This document shows positions 6,691-10,144 of a stretch of DNA of 10,144 nucleotides, piece by piece. Made by a program: the position numbers and the translations under genes. How positions within the stretch are numbered: position 1 is the first letter of the stretch; the number at the start of each line of letters is the position of its first letter. The stretch comes from Acidisoma sp035492295 (GTDB lineage: Bacteria; Pseudomonadota; Alphaproteobacteria; Acetobacterales; Acetobacteraceae). The stretch is taken from positions 1-10,144 of the forward strand of contig NZ_DATJJK010000287.1 in NCBI RefSeq assembly GCF_035492295.1, given 5' to 3'. The notes under the pieces were generated by a model that had not been told where the DNA came from, searched no databases, and worked only from the letters and a program-made list of their open reading frames with translations.

Positions 6691-7887
6691 TTATGCGGCT
6701 TCCTTAACGGCGCGGACCACCTTCTCGGCGGCATCCGCAAGATTGTCGGCCGCGATGATCGGCAGGCCGGACTTCGCCATGATTTCCTTGCCCAGGGCGA
6801 CGTTCGTGCCCTCGAGCCGCACGACGAGCGGAACGGTGAGCGACACCTCGCGGGCCGCCGCGATCACGCCTTCGGCGATGACGTCGCAGCGCATGATGCC
6901 GCCGAAGATGTTCACCAGAATCCCCTCCACATTCGGGTCGGAGAGGATAATCTTGAAGGCGGCGGTCACGCGCTCCTTGGTGGCGCCGCCGCCGACGTCG
7001 AGGAAGTTTGCAGGCTCGCCGCCATAGAGCTTGATGATGTCCATCGTCGCCATGGCAAGGCCGGCGCCGTTCACCATGCAGCCGATGGTGCCGTCCAGCG
7101 CCACGTAGGAGAGGCTGTACTTGTTCGCCTCCAGCTCCTTCGGGTCTTCCTCGGCCTCGTCGCGCAGGCCTTCCAGGTCGGGATGGCGGAAGAGGGCGTT
7201 GTCGTCGAAGCTCACCTTGGCGTCGAGCGCCACGACCTCGCCGGCCTTGGTCACGACCAGCGGGTTGATTTCGACGATGGCGCAGTCGAGATCGACGAAG
7301 GCTTTGTACATCGCCAGCACAAATTTCGTGAAGGCGCCCACCTGCTTGCCGGAAAGGCCGAGGCCGAAGGCAAGGCCGCGCGCATGGAAGGGCGAGATGC
7401 CGGTCGCCGGGTCGATCGCCGTGCGCAGGATCTTCTCGGGGTTGTGCTCGGCAACCTCCTCGATCTCCATGCCGCCTTCGGTGGAGGCCATGACCACGAT
7501 GCGCGAGGTGGCGCGGTCGACGAGGAGCGAGAGGTAGAGCTCGCGGGCGATATCGCAGCCGGCCTCGATATAGACGCGGTTGACGGTCTTGCCGGCCGGG
7601 CCGGTCTGCTTCGTCACCAGCGTGTGGCCCAGCATGGCGGCCGCTGCTTCACGGACTTCCTCGATGGACTTCGCGAGGCGGACACCCCCCTTGCCGTTCG
7701 GATCATCGGCGAAGCGGCCGGCGCCGCGGCCACCGGCATGGATCTGCGACTTAACGACGTAGATCGGCCCCGGAAGCTTATCGGCGGCCGAGGCCGCCTC
7801 ATCAGGGGTCCAGGCCACGTAGCCATCGAGCACGGCCACGCCTGCGGCCTTCAGGAGCTCTTTGGCCTGGTATTCATGGATGTTCAT
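6691..7887 (-). CDS. sucC: Succinyl-CoA synthetase (ADP/GDP-forming) beta subunit
   Basis: SucC supplies the nucleotide-binding ATP-grasp domain of succinyl-CoA synthetase and pairs with SucD. The 398-residue product begins MNIHEYQAKELL, as the family does. The ATP-grasp region covers about 2-230, with Lys46 and the HAGGRGAG loop (50-57) for nucleotide binding, and EINPLVV (207-212) plus Asp223 as expected metal ligands. The C-terminal ligase domain shows NGAGLAMATMD (273-283), FLDVGGGA (295-302) and NIFGGIMRCDVIA (326-338), which contacts the phosphohistidine loop of SucD. The N-terminal strand reads GVAVLDGY where many homologues have prolines (GVPVPxG), a mild deviation. ADP or GDP preference cannot be read with confidence. 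Its start is 5 nt past the mdh stop, with only a weak GGTGG upstream inside mdh, so translation probably depends on ribosomes arriving from mdh. Confidence 0.97.
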   Translation of the reverse strand: MNIHEYQAKELLKAAGVAVLDGYVAWTPDEAASAADKLPGPIYVVKSQIHAGGRGAGRFADDPNGKGGVRLAKSIEEVREAAAAMLGHTLVTKQTGPAGKTVNRVYIEAGCDIARELYLSLLVDRATSRIVVMASTEGGMEIEEVAEHNPEKILRTAIDPATGISPFHARGLAFGLGLSGKQVGAFTKFVLAMYKAFVDLDCAIVEINPLVVTKAGEVVALDAKVSFDDNALFRHPDLEGLRDEAEEDPKELEANKYSLSYVALDGTIGCMVNGAGLAMATMDIIKLYGGEPANFLDVGGGATKERVTAAFKIILSDPNVEGILVNIFGGIMRCDVIAEGVIAAAREVSLTVPLVVRLEGTNVALGKEIMAKSGLPIIAADNLADAAEKVVRAVKEAA

Positions 7888-7892
7888 GAGGT

Positions 7893-8846
7893 TCAGCCCA
7901 CCAGTTGCTTGGATGCTTCGATCACGCTGCGGACGGCGCTGCAGGATCGCGCGAAGGCGGTCCTCTCGGCGTCATTCAGCTTGATCTCGACGATGCGCTC
8001 CACGCCGCGCGCCCCGATCACCACGGGAACGCCGACATAGAGGTCATGGATGCCATATTGCCCGGTCAAGTAAGCGGCACAGGGTAGCACGCGCTTCTTA
8101 TCGCGGAGATAACTCTCCACCATGGCGACGGCGGAAGCGGCGGGCGCATAGAAGGCGCTGCCGCGTTCCAGGAGTTTCACGATTTCACCGCCGCCATGCG
8201 CGGTGCGGCTCACGATGGCGTCGATCCGTTCCTGGGTCGTCCATCCCATCTCGATGAGATCGGGAACTGGAATGCCAGCGACGGTGGAGTAACGCACCAG
8301 CGGCACCATGGCGTCGCCGTGCCCGCCGAGCACGAAGGCGGTCACATCTTCCACCGAGACGTCGAATTCCTGAGCCAGGAAGAGGCGGAAACGGGCGCTG
8401 TCCAGCACCCCCGCCATGCCGACCACGCGCTCGGGGGGCAGGCCGGATTTCTGCTGCATCACCCATACCATCGCGTCGAGCGGGTTGGTGATGACGATCA
8501 CGAAAGCGTCTGGAGCGTGCTGTCGGATACCCTCCGCCACCTGGGCGATGACACCGGCATTCCGGGCCACCAGATCGTCGCGGGACATGCCCGGCATGCG
8601 CGGATATCCGGCGGTGACGATCACCACATCCGCGCCGGCGATCATTGCGTAGTCTGAGCCGCCCACCAGCGTCGCGTCGAAACCGTCCACCGGGCTGGAC
8701 TGCATGATGTCAAGCGCCTTGCCCACCGCGACCCCGCCGAAGACGTCGAACAGCGCGACATCGCCCAGTTCCTTCAGGCCGATCAGATGGGCGAGGGTTC
8801 CACCGATATTGCCGGCGCCGATCAGGGCGATCTTGTTCCGGGCCAT
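7893..8846 (-). CDS. mdh: Malate dehydrogenase (NAD-dependent, LDH-like type)
   Basis: Mdh oxidises malate to oxaloacetate with NAD+ in the cytoplasm. The 317-residue product shows the nucleotide-binding GAGNIGG (10-16) and Asp34 at the end of the second strand, as expected for NAD. The mobile substrate loop is GYPRMPGMSRDDL (80-92), with Arg83 and Arg89 as substrate-binding residues. NPLD (121-124), SARFR (150-154, Arg153) and GGHGD with catalytic His176 follow. Arg83, in place of the Gln of lactate dehydrogenases, makes malate the likely substrate. The usual Lys after that Arg (PRKPGM) is Met84 here. The start at 8844-8846 is supported by AAGGA at 8852-8856 with 5-nt spacing and by the family N-terminus MARNKIALIGAG. 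An upstream in-frame extension of 23 codons is unlike the family. Mdh is the first gene of the TCA cluster. Confidence 0.97.
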   Translation of the reverse strand: MARNKIALIGAGNIGGTLAHLIGLKELGDVALFDVFGGVAVGKALDIMQSSPVDGFDATLVGGSDYAMIAGADVVIVTAGYPRMPGMSRDDLVARNAGVIAQVAEGIRQHAPDAFVIVITNPLDAMVWVMQQKSGLPPERVVGMAGVLDSARFRLFLAQEFDVSVEDVTAFVLGGHGDAMVPLVRYSTVAGIPVPDLIEMGWTTQERIDAIVSRTAHGGGEIVKLLERGSAFYAPAASAVAMVESYLRDKKRVLPCAAYLTGQYGIHDLYVGVPVVIGARGVERIVEIKLNDAERTAFARSCSAVRSVIEASKQLVG

Positions 8847-9030
8847 GAGGGTCCTTCCACGGATGAGTACGGGAGGCGGACGGAGAACAGCCGAAGCCCC
8901 TCGAAATCGGGGCAAAGGCCAGGAAGTCCGCCCGTGCTAGCTCAAGTGTTGCAGTGCGGCAAGCAGGGTTTGCCCGCCTCGGTCCTGGATTTTCCTGCGG
9001 GTCTGCACTGCCGGGAGTGCGGGACTGTCA
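8847..9030 (-). promoter_or_regulatory. Upstream region of the mdh-suc operon; probable site of its promoter
   Basis: This 184-bp gap separates the polysaccharide genes from the TCA cluster, so the operon promoter is expected here. The best sigma-70-like pair I see is TTGCCG (8962-8957) and TAGCAC (8939-8934) with a 17-nt spacer. That is 4/6 and 3/6 matches to consensus, which is weak. The mdh ribosome binding site is AAGGA at 8852-8856. Other structures are a short inverted repeat right after the glycosyltransferase stop (GCACT 9005-9009 / AGTGC 9016-9020) without a T run, a GCAGTGC copy at 8951-8957 complementary to 9005-9011, and an imperfect hairpin around 8896-8914. No clear Rho-independent terminator follows the glycosyltransferase. 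Confidence 0.4.
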
Positions 9031-9948
9031 TCACCCGATTAGAAACCAGAGGCGAAAAAGCACGGTCTGCATGAAGGTGTTGCGAAGGAAACCGGGAATC
9101 GCCAGCGCCCGTAGGCGGAGGATGGCGCCGCCGGCGAGGCCGCGGGCGATGGTGTCGAGTTGCGCGCGCACGTCAGGGGCGAAGCTTTCGGCATTCTCCT
9201 GCAGTGCTGCTACATTTTTCCGGAACACAGACATAAATGCGGACGGTCCTCTTTGCATTGCAGCGAGGGCGCGGCGCGGCGCGGAGGAGGGAGCGCCGAC
9301 AACGTTCGCCGCATGCTGGCGATACAGGATGACCGGCTGTTCATCGCGCAGGATCGCCCCGCCCGCGGCCGAGACCAGGATGTAGCACCACCAGTCGTGC
9401 CAGCCCTCGCGCGGCGGCAGGCTTGCCGCGACCAGCCGGATCGCCGGCCGGTTCAGGGCCACGGTGCAGCCGGTCGCGATGTTTTGGGTGAGGCAGGCGG
9501 GGAAGCCTGCAGGCCCGGCGAGGGAGGCGGAGAGGCCGATCTGGCGCAGGTCGTCATCCACCAGGCGCTGGCGGGCGCAGTACAGGGCGGGCTTGTCCAG
9601 CGGTGTCTCGTTCAGCGCCGCCAGCGCGCGGGCGAGTTTTTCTGGCAGCCAGACATCATCCTGATCGGCGAAGGCGATGGTCGCCGCGCCCAGATTTTCC
9701 GCCGCGCGGAGCAGGGCCATGAAGCTGCTGACAACGCCCTGATTGCCGGCGGGCTCGGCCACCGCCCGGAAGTGCGTGGGATGGGCGGCACCCCATGCGG
9801 TCATGAGGGGAACTGTCCTGTCCGAGGATCCGTCGTCCCGCCACAGCAGAAGCCAGTCCCGTTCGGTTTGGGCGAGCAGGCTTTCCAGGAAGGGCGGGAG
9901 GTAGGGCGCGCCGTTAAAGGTCGAGAGCAGGATGGCGCAGCGCGGCAT
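9031..9948 (-). CDS. Family-2 glycosyltransferase, probably a rhamnosyltransferase
   Basis: This is a predicted cytoplasmic inverting GT-A glycosyltransferase of 305 residues that adds a sugar to a growing surface glycan. Motifs in order are ILLSTFNG (6-13), RDDGSSD (37-43, nucleotide-sugar binding), DQDDVW (95-100, containing the metal-binding DxD) and GWHDWW (182-187, the probable catalytic-base loop). YRQHAANVVG (209-218) follows, a combination seen in rhamnosyltransferases of O-antigen and exopolysaccharide loci. Directly upstream lies rfbD, which makes dTDP-L-rhamnose, so rhamnose is the likely donor. Acceptor and linkage cannot be inferred. The C-terminal about 60 residues are Ala/Arg/Leu-rich, ending in a hydrophobic stretch that may touch the membrane. 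The ATG at 9946-9948 matches the family start. A TTG at 9961-9963, 5 codons earlier, has GAGG 4 nt upstream and could be the true start. Confidence 0.88.
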   Translation of the reverse strand: MPRCAILLSTFNGAPYLPPFLESLLAQTERDWLLLWRDDGSSDRTVPLMTAWGAAHPTHFRAVAEPAGNQGVVSSFMALLRAAENLGAATIAFADQDDVWLPEKLARALAALNETPLDKPALYCARQRLVDDDLRQIGLSASLAGPAGFPACLTQNIATGCTVALNRPAIRLVAASLPPREGWHDWWCYILVSAAGGAILRDEQPVILYRQHAANVVGAPSSAPRRALAAMQRGPSAFMSVFRKNVAALQENAESFAPDVRAQLDTIARGLAGGAILRLRALAIPGFLRNTFMQTVLFRLWFLIG

Positions 9949-9969
9949 CCTGTACAGAGCCAAGGCGCC

Positions 9970-10144
9970 TCAGCCCTGCGGCCCCAGCAGCCGGTCGACG
10001 GTCCGGGCCAGGCTCGCGCGCCAATCGGGCAGCGTCACGCCAAAGGTCTCGCGCAGCTTGGTGTTGTCCAGGCGGGAATCGGCCGGGCGCTTCGCGGGTG
10101 TCGGCCAGTCGGCGGTTGCGATGGCTTCGACCTCGGGGAAGGGG
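9970..10144 (-). CDS. rfbD: dTDP-4-dehydrorhamnose reductase, C-terminal 57 residues, cut by the window edge
   Basis: RfbD (RmlD) performs the last NAD(P)H-dependent step of dTDP-L-rhamnose synthesis. Only the C-terminus lies in the window, read from 10144 to the TGA at 9970-9972. It contains WPTPAKRPADSRLDNTKLRE followed by FGVTLPDW and a final helix ending in TVDRLLGPQG. The RPADSRLD/TKL and LPDW patterns are characteristic of the RmlD substrate-binding C-terminal domain. Its stop lies 6 nt before the possible TTG start, or 21 nt before the ATG, of the glycosyltransferase, so the two are probably cotranscribed. The rest of a rhamnose pathway cluster (rfbA, rfbB, rfbC) would be expected beyond the window but is not seen. 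Confidence 0.9.
   Translation of the reverse strand, partial: PFPEVEAIATADWPTPAKRPADSRLDNTKLRETFGVTLPDWRASLARTVDRLLGPQG

Noticed and set aside
6690..6740. 17-codon N-terminal extension of SucD overlapping sucC
   Set aside because: The family N-terminus starts at MAILVDSNTR, and a ribosome binding site AAGGAAG lies correctly before that ATG.
8896..8914. Imperfect hairpin in the mdh leader as a terminator or riboswitch
   Set aside because: The stem is short, interrupted by a bulge, and lacks a T run. No known riboswitch core is recognisable.
8847..8915. 23-codon N-terminal extension of Mdh
   Set aside because: The family begins at MARNKIALIGAG, and AAGGA sits 5 nt before that ATG.

Overview
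The window is about 10 kb of GC-rich DNA in which every recognisable gene lies on the minus strand. The gene order mdh-sucC-sucD-sucA-odhB-lpdA, the LDH-like type of malate dehydrogenase and the high GC point to an alphaproteobacterium. Rhodospirillales or Rhizobiales are the likeliest orders, but this is an inference from gene order and protein style, not a placement.

Read in the direction of transcription (high to low coordinates), the window opens with the last 57 codons of rfbD (rmlD, dTDP-4-dehydrorhamnose reductase; 9970-10144). A family-2 glycosyltransferase of the rhamnosyltransferase type follows (9031-9948). These two form the tail of a dTDP-rhamnose / surface-polysaccharide locus that runs out of the window. 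A 184-bp gap (8847-9030) then leads into a central-metabolism cluster: mdh (malate dehydrogenase), sucC and sucD (succinyl-CoA synthetase beta and alpha), sucA (2-oxoglutarate dehydrogenase E1), odhB (E2, succinyltransferase) and the first 327 codons of lpdA (E3, dihydrolipoamide dehydrogenase), cut by the window start.

The cluster encodes consecutive TCA-cycle enzymes: the 2-oxoglutarate dehydrogenase complex makes succinyl-CoA, SucCD converts it to succinate with nucleoside triphosphate formation, and Mdh closes the cycle at oxaloacetate. The mdh/sucC and sucC/sucD junctions are very tight (5 and 1 nt), which implies one transcript and probably coupled translation. The sucD/sucA gap (202 nt) and the odhB/lpdA gap (124 nt) are long and hold strong GC-rich hairpins, so expression may be adjusted at those two points.

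This is mostly an ordinary housekeeping region and I see no undescribed system in it. The points worth a second look are an E2 subunit with two nearly identical tandem lipoyl domains instead of the usual one, two back-to-back hairpins between odhB and lpdA, a near-perfect GC palindrome just ahead of the sucA ribosome binding site, and two tiny SD-preceded reading frames in the sucD/sucA gap. I found no tRNA, rRNA, CRISPR array, insertion sequence or prophage gene.
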